Source: Amyelois transitella
Taxonomy: Eukaryota; Arthropoda; Insecta; Lepidoptera; Pyralidae
Direction of reading: 5' to 3'
Assembly: GCF_032362555.1 (NCBI RefSeq)
Contig: NC_083505.1
Span: forward strand, 4,331,501 to 4,395,500
DNA length: 64,000 bases
Part shown: positions 29,501 to 43,500 of the stretch, in pieces
Layout: every line of letters begins with the position of its first letter
Position numbering within the stretch: the stretch's first letter is position 1
The notes under the pieces: generated by a model
Databases searched by the model: none
What the model was told of the DNA's origin: nothing
The model's input: only the letters and a program-made list of their open reading frames with translations
Translations under genes and position numbers: made by a program

Positions 29501-31593
29501 ATTAAACAAAACAAATCCATTGGCCATTGAAGCACACCTTCGTTTCATTACAGTGGGGCTATTCACGAAGTTCGATAAGGCTTTGAGGCAAAGTCTCATC
29601 AAGACTCCGTTAGAACTCTGAGAGAGATAAAATTCCATTAACAAAATTTGTGAATGGCCAACAGGTCTTATTTTAAATATAAACTGTAAAGTAGCTATTC
29701 AGAGTGCAGAGTAAGATTTCTATTGACTATAGAAATCTACCTAGTATAAGATTTTCTTGCTCTTCAGAGCCCCTTCACATTGGAGTTCTTTCAACATAAG
29801 CGGATGAATTTGTAGCGCAAACGACGCGGCAACACAATGCACGTGTAAAGTCAACCGCACATAAAGTTACCATGCGTGAAACTCTATGACGCGTTAATAG
29901 AGACGAACTTGCAGTAGATGTGAGTAGGTTGATGTAGATACCTTTGACTGTACCAGCCATTGATCAATCAAAGTTTTTAATTCTATTTAATATGACCTGT
30001 GTAAATACAATGATCCATCACAATGTTCCATCTCTTTTCAAATCTGAGGTAAACCAAGAAGTTAGAGAGAGAGGGGGAAGATGATGAGATGAGAAGATGC
30101 CTTGTTCTTTAATTATGTTAAAGTTTGTGAATAAGCCTCCTGCAAATTGTAGAGTAAATAAACGGTTTCGTGACGTCTTTACTGAAAAAAACAAGTGTGA
30201 AGGGAACTGTATACCTACGTACGTACCAATATGCAATAATGAAAAAAAAAATAGTGAATTTCAATTCCAAATTTATTTGTTATATTATATATGTATTTAC
30301 CAACGATTTCATAGACTGCTCTTTTTATTTAAAATTTATAAAACAACGTTTTTGCGAAATATTATGTCCAAACAGATTATTCGCTAATTGTTATTTATTG
30401 GTAATTAGTTATTTTAGGCACGTGAACATTTTTCTCTAATAAAATTATGTTCTTCTTATTTTGTATTTTATTTATAGGATAAATAACTATATCCCCAGAG
30501 ATTCAACGTTTTTATCGTTTATTAAAAATTTTATCGTTAGGTTTACTTCCTCCTGGCTTTAAGCCCCGGTTGCATCCTCACCCCTTTGGAGAGAAGCCTA
30601 GGTAAACCTAACCCGTATTGGGTCGATCATGCTTGTACACATCCAGTTGCCTGAGTGTGCAGGTCCGTACGATGTTTTACTTCACCGTAAGAGCATCAGT
30701 TAGTATTCAAACTAATGTACATAACTTTTGAAAATAGTCATTGTTAAATGGACAAGATGGGATTCGAACCTGTGCCTTTCTGCGCAGCGGGCACCTTACC
30801 GATTCGAGCACCGACGCTATATCTTAGCTACCTATGTATGTCTATAGCTTTTATCGTTAGGTTTACGTTTATTTATTTAAACTTCATTGCACAAAATATA
30901 AATGTATAGCAGAATTGGCGGACTTAATATTAAAAGCATTATCTACCAGTCAACCATTGGGCTTTGACCACATAAAACTATTCGTTCACCGCGAACGTAG
31001 ACCTCACCATTATTCTAGCACCACCTAAGTAATAAGAAACTACTGTGTTACAATCATGTATTTTAACATCATCATTAACTACTTGCAAACCTCAATACCT
31101 TATTGAACAGATAATTATGTCTAAAAAACTTAAACTTCTCCCCACACTCTTAGAGTACCTATCCTATGTATGTACCTAGTTAATGCCCCGCACGGAACCC
31201 GCAGCCTATTTTATATAGAAATTTGTTCTCGCATTGATTCAATGGTTTGAACGAACCCTAAGATCACAAACATATAAATATAGACGATACATATTTTTTG
31301 TGTGTTGATCTCGTGTTAAGTTTTTAAATCTGGTCTCATTTTGTCCCATGCCCCATAGATAAATGTTCTAGAAATTAGTAGTGAGAATCGAAAACTGTCA
31401 ACGTCAATGTCACAATTCAATTCCACTACAATTCTTCAATCAGCCAGTTTCTCTTGTGTCGTGTGAGAGGTGGTTGTTTTTTTCTCTAATTAATATTACT
31501 TCCTCTAAATTTCAGGGAGTGATATATCGTGGCGATTATGTAGATATTTATTCTCATGCTTAAAAGTATCTCCTAATATCTGAGTGCTTAACA
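26542..31593. other. Asx 3' UTR and intergenic DNA before Hydr2
   Basis: Five kilobases of AT-rich DNA with no gene that I can support. The first part is likely Asx 3' UTR (AATAAA at 27354-27359). One SINE lies at 30538-30828. Short open frames here have no recognisable domains or splice-framed neighbours. Confidence 0.5.
30538..30828 (-). repeat. tRNA-derived SINE, contiguous copy
   Basis: On the minus strand the head is at 30828-30745 with A-box-like sequence and B box GGTTCGAATCCCATC, followed by a body that includes AACCTAACCCGTATTGGGTC on the plus strand. Body-like pieces recur at 5145-5385, near 15250-15370 and at 34400-34520. Confidence 0.65.
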
Positions 31594-34500
31594 ATGTCAA
31601 CCGTTCTTTTAGCTGTTGTCGCAGTTATACTGTGTATACTTTTCCGAATATTAAATGTTAACAGCCAGGCCCAAAAACCAGTGATTTATGGAAAGGATAG
31701 AAATTTTATTGAGAACATATTATTTATTTCACCGTTTCTCAATGAACAGTAAGTACTATTGAATTAACTTTTATATTGTGACCCTTAATAATCAACTTGT
31801 TTGATGATGTCATGCAATGCTACAATTTAATTCATTAACATCTTAAAAAAATCTTATGAGAATAATAAAAAGATAAAAGTAAAGTTATTAAGTTCTTAAA
31901 ACTCTGAATATGTTAGTAGGAGGTCGCTGGGAGAACATAGCTTCACGATTTTCATATCAAACAATTGCTACATTGTTTCAAAAACCTAATTTATCAAATA
32001 ACTCCTTTTTCATGTATATTTTGCATGAATCAGCATGCTTAGAGATCACTTAAACTGCTTGAATGGTTATAATATTATTTAATATATTTAAAATGTCAAT
32101 ATTTTGAGAAATTTGGTTACTACCTAACTACAATATCCGGCTTTGCACAAGTAGCATTTATTGATTCCTTCCTCAGGAAACTCTCTTGTCAACATTTCAA
32201 ACAAACAAAACCCTTAACTTTCCAATTTAAGCATATATACAGAGAAAATACTTTTTAATCCTACTACTATTATAAAGGCGAAAGTTTGTATGGATGTTTG
32301 TTACTCTTTCTCGCAAAAACTACTGAACCGATTACCATGAAATTTGGTATATAGGTAGCTGAAGACCCAGAATAACACATAGGCTACTTTTTATCCCAGA
32401 GTTCCCGCGGGATTGATAGGGTTTCCATGCGGACGAAGTCGCGGGCGGCCTCTAGTAACTTAATAAAATAATATGTACATAGTGAGTACGAAGAGATGGT
32501 TAATTGATAAAAAAAATTCAGTGTAGGCTACCTGAGCCTGAGATTTTATACTTGGCTGTCTGTTAACAACCAATATGTAGGGATTTTTTTAAAGCACTTG
32601 TGTAAAAGTTTTTATTAGTCATCTTTTTTATTAGTCAGTCATTAGGTATATACAGAATACTAAGGAAGAAATTCAGTAGGGGAATTCTAGGCTATAATTT
32701 ACAGGGCAAAATATACATGCCTTCAGAAACATTGGTAATACTTTTGGGTTTATTTATAGCCTCATGAATAATATGTTAACTAGTCAATTAAGCCCCAAAT
32801 CAGCCAAGTGACCTGCTATTGAGTCATTCATGCTAATTCAGCCTTGAAGCAGGCAGTCACATAAAACTTAGTCAATCTTGAATTATTTTATGATGAAGTA
32901 TTTATACTTTAATGAGTTTAGTACTGTACATTTTTGTTTTAATATAAGAGGTTCTATGACTTATTTAATAAAGTATTGTAACTAGCCATTTTTTATTGTT
33001 AAGTATATTTTCTTTTACTTTAAATTATGCTAGATACACTATTTTCATGTGTATGATGAGTCCAATTTCATAACTCAGGTTCCTCAAGTTACAATAGACA
33101 TCACACCTAACATCTTATAATATCTAAACATTATTTTAACAAAATTAGTTAGGTACCGACAACCCTCAATCTAATTATGTTTCTTTATTAATTAATTCAC
33201 ATGACCAACACTTAAAAATATTAAGTGAAAATCTCTAACATGTGTTGTATTTTTATAGATATATACCAACTCGACTGTGGGGCTTTAGCGGTCATGTTCA
33301 GACCATTCTTCACAGCCTGATCGGCCGCGTGCGATGCCCGTGGCCCATTGGCGGTCGAATCTCATTGGTCCTGCCTGATAGGTCTACACTTACCTACGAT
33401 CTGTATGAACCAGTTGGATCTGAACATGAAGGTATGATACCTACCTAACTAGATTACCTCCCGTGTAAATTTTAGGAGATGCTTTTTTATGTGCACAGCC
33501 TGATTGCCGCGTGTGATGCCTGTATTGGCCCATTGGCGGTCGCATCTCATTGCTCCTGTCTGATAGATCGAGCTGAGGGACCTTCGGTCCTTCGTTGGTC
33601 AGACCTAGTTCGGACGAAGTCACGCTACACGGGCCCATATTCCGGTCTGACCTTTCAAACGGATCCACACTTCATTATTATTAATACTTTTGTCCCATTT
33701 GATCCACTCTGAAATATTTCCTACTGAATGGCGGATTAAAACGGAACAGAAAATTATTAAAATATAAATAAAAGAGATCAACTAGGGTATCAGATTTTGG
33801 GAATCCGGAACCGAATAACTCGTGTAAATTATATCAGATGCGTTTTTCTGATGTTTAAAATTTTTTAAATCTTTTATATTTTCGTAATAAACATGCGCAA
33901 TTTTATCCATGCAAGTCGTGTGAGTTCGTATATGATCTAAGCAAGTAAATTTTCATTTGGATGCATTCTTGCAATCGGAAATACCTTGAGATAATTTATG
34001 AAAGAAGAAATCCTTTTCCTAATACATGGTGGTACTCAGTCCCTATCTTTAATACAAAATTTGTTTAAACCTTCACAAGGCTATGCACTTCACTCAGAAT
34101 GATGTGAAAGTAGGTAGGTACTCATTGAACGAAGATAATATCAAGTGAAGCCTACGCTAAATTGTATGCCACTATTCCCATAGTATAGCCGAGAGGCATG
34201 TCTCTCACACATTTACGGCTATGATTACAGAGAACATTCGCGGGCCAGCAACCTGATTTTAGATGTTTACTTTACAAACAGGCCGTGTGTAATGCAAATA
34301 TATACAATCAGGTTATCTGCCGCGTCTACAGCACAAAGCCAGTCCTTTAGTTTCATTATAATTTGTAGCTTGTTCCTCCTATCGGTAGTTCTGTTCACAT
34401 CCTCACTTCTTTGCAAGCAGCCCGAGGTGCGCCTTTTGACCTGGATTGGGTGTTTTTACACGAAGCGACTTGGGAGTCGCGACTTGCGAGTCGCTTCGTA

Positions 34501-37500
34501 CTTTTGTAGGGGAACCTAAATCATATTCGATAGGATCTTTAAAAATCTGAAGTTATAAGATTGGTAACTACATAAACAAAAAAATAATAATCTTGACCTT
34601 AAATCTTTAAGTTGATTTGTTGTAGTTGTGTCTATCTAATTATAATGTCAATAAAAGACAACTAAATATTTAAAAAATCTATTCTACAAAACATTATCAT
34701 GAAAATAGTTGTTTTATAAATGTTATTGTTTTGTAAGAAACTTCTTTGTTTCTTGAGCATTGTCTTAGTTAACTTTGTTTCATTTGCCTAATTAAGAATT
34801 CTAAAAATATAGTAGGTATTGTTGTTTCTAAAGTGATGTACACATTACAATACTGCTTTGTATTTTTTTGATGATGTAATTCGGATTCATTTCGTCGTTA
34901 TGAAATGAACTACTACCTATACCTTCCAATGCAGGACGTGTTTGTTCATTCTCCTCTTTATTCATTAACTAATTATTGATAGTTTTGTGTAATAAAATGT
35001 ATTAGGTATGTACTCACTTTAATTTCAAGTAAAATATAAGTAAAAATTGTTCTGAGACAAAATAAATTACAAATATTAATTTAAATAGCTATGTTTGCTA
35101 TCGATGAACTACTGAATCGAATTTTATATAATTTCACGTGTCTAGTATTTGGTATGTGAATTTAAAAGATAGAAAATTCTTAGTCTGCCGTTTACATTAA
35201 AACAAGAAAATCTCAATTATTAGTTCTACTTCGGCCAGTACTTTGGGCTAGTACTTCAAAAAGCTACTACTTTAAAAAGCTTTCAGACATTCATTTATCT
35301 CAATGTAAAGTGAAATAAATATAAAAAATATATTAGAAAGAAAGTAATTCAATCATAATTACAATATGTAATAAGTACATAAATATTTAAACTGAATGCG
35401 TGTGTTTACAAAGGTGTATTATTATGATGTCATATAATAAAAACGATCTAGAACTTTATGTAGCATTTATATGTAAGATGCGAATTTTCTAATCGTCTGG
35501 AATCCAGACATGTTATCAATACAAGATAGTGAACAAGGTCAAGCTCACCACGCGTCGCCAGTCGCTCGAACTGTGTGACTGTTACAAAACTTACTCTTGT
35601 GAAAATCTACTCTGTAATAACTGGTTTTGTTTACATTCCAATACTTTAGCAATATGAAGTTTGTTGTGTAAAGTATTGGCCGCACGCATGGACGAATATT
35701 TATTCTCAGATCAATAAAATAAAAGACTCACTTTTGTAGTCGTTTTGAGTAATTCTTTAAATTATTTATTTGTTTACATTCTACGTGATTTTTACGATTA
35801 AAAATATTATATATTATTACAGTACATACGTAATAACATAGTAGCAGTTAATTTTAATACCTTGTCATCATAAATTTGCACGTACATTATGTAGGTAGGT
35901 AGTTGTGTAAATAAACAATTTACTTCAACTTAAACAATTTCGCTTTTAATTTTAATTTAAGTAGGTATATCAGCTGTCTCAAATATTAATATATCAATTT
36001 GTGTGCAAAAGCAAAATGTTTACTTATTTCTTGCTACCTTGATTAGGAAATGTTGTTTTTAATTCATAAGATTGCCTAAGATTGGCATGGATAGTAAAGA
36101 AGATTATTAACCTAAATATTTGGACCACACAGTAAAACGTGTTCCGCTACTGTTAAATTTAAATATGTATGTGATTAAATATTGGCTTAATTTTAATGCA
36201 GATGACGTGACTGTCGCGATCTGTCCCGGCATCGGCAACACGTCGGAGAGCGTGTACATCCGCACATACGTCCACTACTCGCAATGCCACGGCTACAGGT
36301 GCGCGGTGCTCAACCACATCGGCGCTCTCAACAGCGTGCCGGTCACCGGACACAGGATTTTCTCGTACGGTGAGTGTGACGCTGGTTTTACATCAACCCT
36401 TCGGGGAGCGTGTACTTCTGCACATACGTCCACTACTCGCAATGCCATGGCTACAGGTGCGCGGTGCTCAACCACATCGGCGCTCTCAACAGCGTGCCGG
36501 TCACCGGACACAGGATTTTCTCGTACGGTGAGTGTGACGCTGGTTTTACATCAACCCTTCGGGGAGCGTGTACATCCGCACATACGTCCACTACTCGCAA
36601 TGCCATGGCTACAGGTGCGCGGTGCTCAACCACATCGGCGCTCTCAACAGCGTGCCGGTCACCGGACACAGGATTTTCTCGTACGGTGAGTGTGACGCTG
36701 GTTTTACATCAACCCTTCGGGGAGCGTGTACATCCGCACATACGTCCACTACTCGCAATGCCATGGCTACAGGTGCGCGGTGCTCAACCACATCGGCGCT
36801 CTCAACAGCGTGCCGGTCACCGGACACAGGATTTTCTCGTACGGTGAGTGTGACGCTGGTTTTACATCAACCCTTCGGGGAGCGTGTACATCCGCACATA
36901 CGTCCACTACTCGCAATGCCATGGCTACAGGTGCGCGGTGCTCAACCACATCGGCGCTCTCAACAGCGTGCCGGTCACCGGACACAGGATATTTTAGTAC
37001 GGTGAGTAAGGGTCTTATAGATTCAATTAAAAGCTAGTAGTGTAGTATTGAAGTAAACTTAAGCCAGTATTATATTACTATGAATACTAATAGCCTTCAA
37101 CCAGCAATCGTCGTATCAATATGTCGTGCCTGTCGTTTCTTTAAGGAAGAGCTAATTTCTTTAACGCTTAAACTAATCTATCATCTAAATCTAAACTTCT
37201 AATCATTTATTCTTCATGAGGCGCAGGTACATAAGAAAAATTAGTGCAAAGTTGTGAAGATGGCACCAGATTATTTGCTTCTAGAATATTTTCTTAAAAA
37301 CTAATCCAAGTTTTGGCAGTTTGCGAACTATTGCCCCTTCTCATCGTCCTAGCTATGTGGTACTTCGAAAAAAAGGAGTCCAAAAAGTCTTCTTATAGTT
37401 TAGACTTGGAAATTGAACTTATCCTAGAATTTATAAATAACTACATTACCTACCTATACAGAAATAACGGCTATTAAGGGTTTAATTATTGTCTCAAGTC

Positions 37501-40500
37501 TTATGTATTTTGATCATATTACATAATCACCAGCTGCCTACTCTGCGGCGCCTAGAAAATTCGTTTTAATCCGTTGGCAATAGAATTATACTTTCCTCTA
37601 TATTTGTGTATTACCGCATTTACAACGCGCCGTGCGTGAGTCATTGCGATATTCACACTGATATGCAAAATTATGACTAACTATTTGAGGTGTTCATTCT
37701 CATGATTTGCTTTTAACGTAATAATTATTTAATCAACTTTAAAGAAGCAAAATTTTGTAGTTTTGATTATTATTTTAAGCTTATCTTCTACAAATTAATT
37801 TTTTTAAACCTTACTAATAATTTAAGCTATGACATAAGGTTTCATTGCTTTTACAATTCTCAGTCCAACTCTTCCAGCGACAGCTTTAGAAAATAGCAAG
37901 GTAGAAATCGGATGTCTCATGTGCAAAATAAAAGCAAACAATTTACAAAATTTGCTTGTGGATTCGTTCTCCAAATAATTATTAATTTCTAATTAACTTA
38001 GAGATATTAGAAAAAACTATTTTACCTACATCACATATTTCCGTCGCTTTTCTAATTAAAAGATTTTACATTGTTGATAATGTTGATGCCGCTCCGTAGC
38101 ATATTGTCTTAGGTCTTATGAGATCAAGGCATATGTCGATTTGTCCTTCTATTCATCGACTAAGCAATTGTAAACAATCGATATTTCGCCATACCATCAC
38201 ACGGCTGCAGCTTAGCTGCAAGAATTTTATTGGTTGCTTATGGAATGAGAATACAGGAATAAGTACACGTTCCAATGTAGTTAGCACAGTTATTTTTTTG
38301 TGGTTTCAAGTCTCACATGACCATCCGGATTATATTGACTTAGCGGGAAAACTCCACGAGTAAAAAAAAGTAAATCTAGTATATTTCACCATTCAATCAC
38401 ATGCAACGAAACTGTTTGTTGCTCATGCTTAATGCAATTGTTCATGTAACCCACCGAACTAAACACGAAATGCTATTCTATATTTCAGTGATGGTCAAGC
38501 GGAAAATATAATCGGTACTACGTAATACCTAATCAGGTTTTGCACGCAACTTCACTTCACACGCGTGAAATCCCGCTGTTCCATCTTCCAGTTTTCGTAG
38601 GATGTAAGGGTAATCCGTTATTACGAAGCAAATGGGCAGAGAACTAATGCCAAAATTCAGCTTTTACGACTTTCGGTTGTTGGATCAGTTATAGGTCAAC
38701 TTCTTCTTTGAAGTCTAGCTCAAGTAAACCATATGACCTTGAATTCAGTCAATCTCACAAAATCAGTCAAAAGATTTTGCACGTTACTAATTAGCAATTC
38801 TTATTCTTTTTTATTTTAATACAAATAAGATTTTGCTAGATATCATTGAAATATATTCATGAGTGCTTATTTTTATTTATACTGTAGTTTCTATTATACT
38901 GACTACAGTACTACTGCACAAGTACTAACTTGTGCATAATAATGTATGTCCTCAAAATTTTGGATACTTTATTTCCTTTTGTCACCTTCATCCAGAAGCT
39001 CATAATGATTATCTAGTTAGCGATATTATCAACAGTTAGAAATACTCAAAGATGGTATAATACATTAGGGTGTTTGATGCTATTAACCTAGTTACATATA
39101 ACAAAGTTGATAAGTCGTTAAAGTTAATTTGGTAAATGAAAAATGTGACTTGATATATTTCTATATTTATCGCAGTAGGTAGTAAGATTATAGATCAATA
39201 AAAAAATACTTATACTAACATTTATATTATTAAAACCACTTTCACGATTAGGTCGGCTGCTCACGGTCTCTTCATTCGATAACTGTACATTCTTCTTGGT
39301 AATTTCCAGTGAACGTAATATTTTATTACATCTAGTTCATAATATTTGTTATCTATAAAGACTTTTAAGAATATTTTTGCTGTGAAAGCTTACGTAACAA
39401 ACAAATATATAGGTAGATTCACTTCCGCACCTCGGCAGAGGCAACAGTAAAGTACTATTATGGATAGGTTGGTGAAAGTGTCCACACCACAATGATATGC
39501 GAGTATCACATCGCATCACATGACATAACTTGTTTAGGTATTTGTGTAATGTTGAGATCTGTATACACATGCTAGACTATTATAATTGAAAAGAAGGATA
39601 CGCAATTTGGATACTAAAGTTTTTCGGTTTGTTCTGAATGACAATTCTGTACATTAAAAGATATTTAGCTTTAGGTGCACTCTGTATGGCTTTCAATACC
39701 CCGTTGCTTTTCCTCCATACTTTTTGCTGTGTACCTACCTGTGTGTTCCTACGTTAGCAAATCAATTAATTTATAAAATGTAAGCTTACGTAAAGAATGA
39801 ATTTGAATATGGCTAATTGAAACGGATTCCGATACAATCTTCATTTCAGGTAATTGGTGACTAAGTGTTTTGATGATGTAACTATCCGTAAAGGAAGAAT
39901 TTTAGGAAGGTTTAATAATGCCCTGGAGCAAAAGCCAGTCTGATAACATTTTTTTTTTCATTTCAGGCCACACAGATGACTACAACTACATGATAGAGAA
40001 TCTTCTAGAACGATATCCTAACACTAAGATAATTCTAGTCGGATTCAGTCTTGGTGGCAATCTTGTTACCAAATATTTAGGCGAGGATCGGAAGAGGCCC
40101 TCTAACATTATCGGGGGAATTTCCATCTGTCAGGGATACAACGCGATTGAGTAAGTTCCATAATTAATTACCGTTCTCTGCTTTTTTAATTAGAGACGCA
40201 ATTTTTGCAATGTTTTGTGAATTCAGGGTTGTCACTAAGGTAAAGCTTATTTTATGACTAATTCTTCTATAAATAATTATTTTGAACGCTGTGAGTTTAA
40301 AGAATTGTGCGGTCTCCGGTGTTGTTAAATTAATGAGTAATTAAGCGATATCCACTGATTATCGATATGAAATTTAAACACCCAAGACTACTTCGTTTAC
40401 GCCTTATAATGATATCACACAGTATTATTTGTTTTTTTTTTCACTTTTTCACATTTTTCACAATGTGAATGTTATTTCTTCTCAAGGACTGAACAATTTT

Positions 40501-43500
40501 CGCTATTGTCGCATTAACGATGTACTGAATGAGTAATGATATGATATAATTTTCCGCACATCGGCCACGAGAACATTGAATTATGACGCAGCTCTGTTAT
40601 CGATTTTATGGTCGTACTTTATACTCGAGGATTTTATTCTCGAATGTTTTAGTCGCTTGAAATATCTTTTAAAAATATTGAAATAAATGGTTCATCAAAT
40701 CTCTTGGTTATCATATCTTTTCCAGGATACATAGGTACTTAGCTTCAAAGCTCGGGTTCCGCTAAAAACAAAGTTAATGAAACGATTGTCTTGAAACGAA
40801 TTCGCTTGTTAATTTAAAAAGTTTCGTGGATTTTTAGATTATTTACGATATTTTTATACTTCTTGTGTTTGTACCGGTTGGTCTGGCTGGGAAGAACCCC
40901 GAAGTTAAGTTCAAATGAGTGTAGGTACTAAGTACTTATAGTACCTACTTTTTACTGACGGCACCACCATGGTACTATGACAACCAATATTTACCGGTAG
41001 TGTGACCACGATCCCTTCGTGTGTAATTCAATTAAATAAATGTTTATAATTCAAACATTTTATTTCAGCAACATGGTATATTTGCTCCAATGGCAAAACT
41101 TCCGTCGCGTGTACCTGTACATAATGACAGACAACTATCGCAACATCATAACTCGACACAAGAGGATGCTTCTCAGTCCGGATACGAAGAGCCGGTACAA
41201 CCTGGACGAGAAGGCGATCGTCTCGGCCGGAACCCTGCCTGATCTCGATGAGGCCTATTCCAGGTTTGTATGATTTCCCACATTACTTGTACATAATAAC
41301 AGCAAATGAAACATCATAACGCGACACAGGAGGATGCTGCTTAGTCAAAAGACAAAGAGCCGATGCCTACAACCTAGTCTCGGCCGGAACCCTGCCTGAT
41401 CACGCTGAGGCCTATTCCAGGTTTGTATGATTACCCACATTACTTGTACATAATAACAGCAAACAAAACGTCATAACGCGAAACAGGAGGATGCTGCTTA
41501 GCCAAGAGACAAACAGCCGGTACAATCTGGACGAGAAGGCGATCGTGTCGGCCGGAACCCTGCCTGATCTCGATGAGGCCTATTCCAGGTTTGTAAGATT
41601 TCCCACATAATTTGTACATAATAACAGCCAACAAAACGTCATAACGCGACACAGGAGGGTGCTGCTTAGCCAAGAGACAAACAGTCGGTACAATTTGGAC
41701 GAGAAGGCGATCGCGTCTGTTTACATAACGATATTATTTTATTTCCAGGGGCATCCCCCGCTACGATAACTTGGTTAAAGGTCAAAAACCGGTATTTTCC
41801 CTTAATTATTCTTGTGCGCTTATAATATGACCATTTCGACTTGCTACTTGTTTGTCTTTATAGCACTGTCGAATAAACATTTTATCTATCTATCTAATAT
41901 GGTTTAGAGCACATCATTATTAATATAAATTAACTGCCGAAATATATCATACATACATAAAATCACTCCTTTTTCCCGGAGGGTACATCTGTCCACTTGT
42001 CACGATCTCTGCATACTTCCTTCGCTTCATCCACATTCATAACTCTCTTCATCAAGTATAAGGAGAATATATATAATTTACGGTTATAGGATTCCGGTTA
42101 CCTACTTGTTTTGTTGAATCATCCCTTTTTATGTTTTCTTTTGGCGCGACAAAAACAACTTTGTCAGTTTTATCAGAGTTTGCCTGTTAAATGATAGCCG
42201 TTCTTATCTTACCAGTAACTCTTGACAGACGAAACCATTGATGTGTGATAAATACTTGAATAAGATATTATGTGAAGCGACCGTGACGATTACTATTGAC
42301 GGTTATCAATCCCATTAGGCCATGATTCTCCGAAGCCGAAGCTGCGTTAATTGCATGCTCTATTAACTTCAAAGGGAAGAGTCGTTGACATTGTTATGTA
42401 ATTACAAACAACTATCCCTACATGATGTAAACCATAACAAAATACTTCAACTGACTAGAGAGATGAGAGAATACAAATATATACACATTAAAAAAGAATA
42501 AATAGGTAGAATATAATATAGAATTATGCTACAATCTGTCTTATTTACGAAATATAGGTAAAAATTATTGATTATAATAAAAAGAAAACATATTAAAAAT
42601 ATTTACCCCTGAATCAAATAGAAATTGGAGAAACAACGAGCATTTGTATGGTACATAACAAATTTGATAACTGTCTACCCTTGAGGTATACTCCGTAAGG
42701 GATAAAGACATCTAGGTATGTAATTTTGTAACAACATTTATTTAAGCGACGCTACGGGATGTATGTAGTTAGTTTCTATTTACATAGCGATTTTATTTTA
42801 ATTCCAGGGGCTTCCCCCGCTACGATAACTTGGTTAAAGGTCGAAAACCGGTATTTTCCCTTATTTATTCTAGTAAGCATTTATATTTTGGAACTTTGCA
42901 AGAGATACCCGGTTTAATATTAAACATTTGTTTGTTTTTTCAGGAGAGTGCACGGATTTGAATCGGTGGGCGATCTTTACAAGTGGAGTTCGTCGTACTT
43001 TTACTTGGAGAATATAAAGACACCGATGATATTCGTAAATGCGCGGGACGACCCAATAGTTCCTGAACCGCTATTGCCAACTATCAGGGAGTTTGTCAGT
43101 AAGTACATACATCTTCACTTTTAAAGACCTTTGGGTTTTTTTAATGGAGCCAATGCAATCCCGGATCATGGTAAAAAAAGATTACCCCGGGCTCTTCTCC
43201 ATGGAAGTTTAGGTAAAACTAGGATTACATTATGTCTATGGCCGTAGGTATTATGTATATTCATCGTTAGCTCATAATGAGGCTATAAGATATTTTTTTA
43301 TGGTTTAGTATGGTTTTGTGCTTCTCTTCCCACCCCTCATAGTGTTTTCTTTTTGGCTAAATAATATTGCCTGATCAGCGGGCTACTGGTTTACCTATCA
43401 GCTGGCGCCCTTGTCTACTACCACTCATTACTGCTTAATCTCCTGTTCTAGCCGAATATGAAAACGAAATAATTCAAAATATATTTTACTTAACGCCATA

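Noticed and set aside
29775..29960. Minus-strand 61-codon frame
   Set aside because: No domain, no splice-framed neighbours, and a low-complexity, repeat-like look. Not supported as a gene.
36120..37037. Long plus-strand frames that run through the exon 3 array and look like a repeated protein
   Set aside because: The unit is 158 bp, so the frame changes at every copy; the open frame is a by-product of the array. Only the first copy is framed with real exons on both sides.
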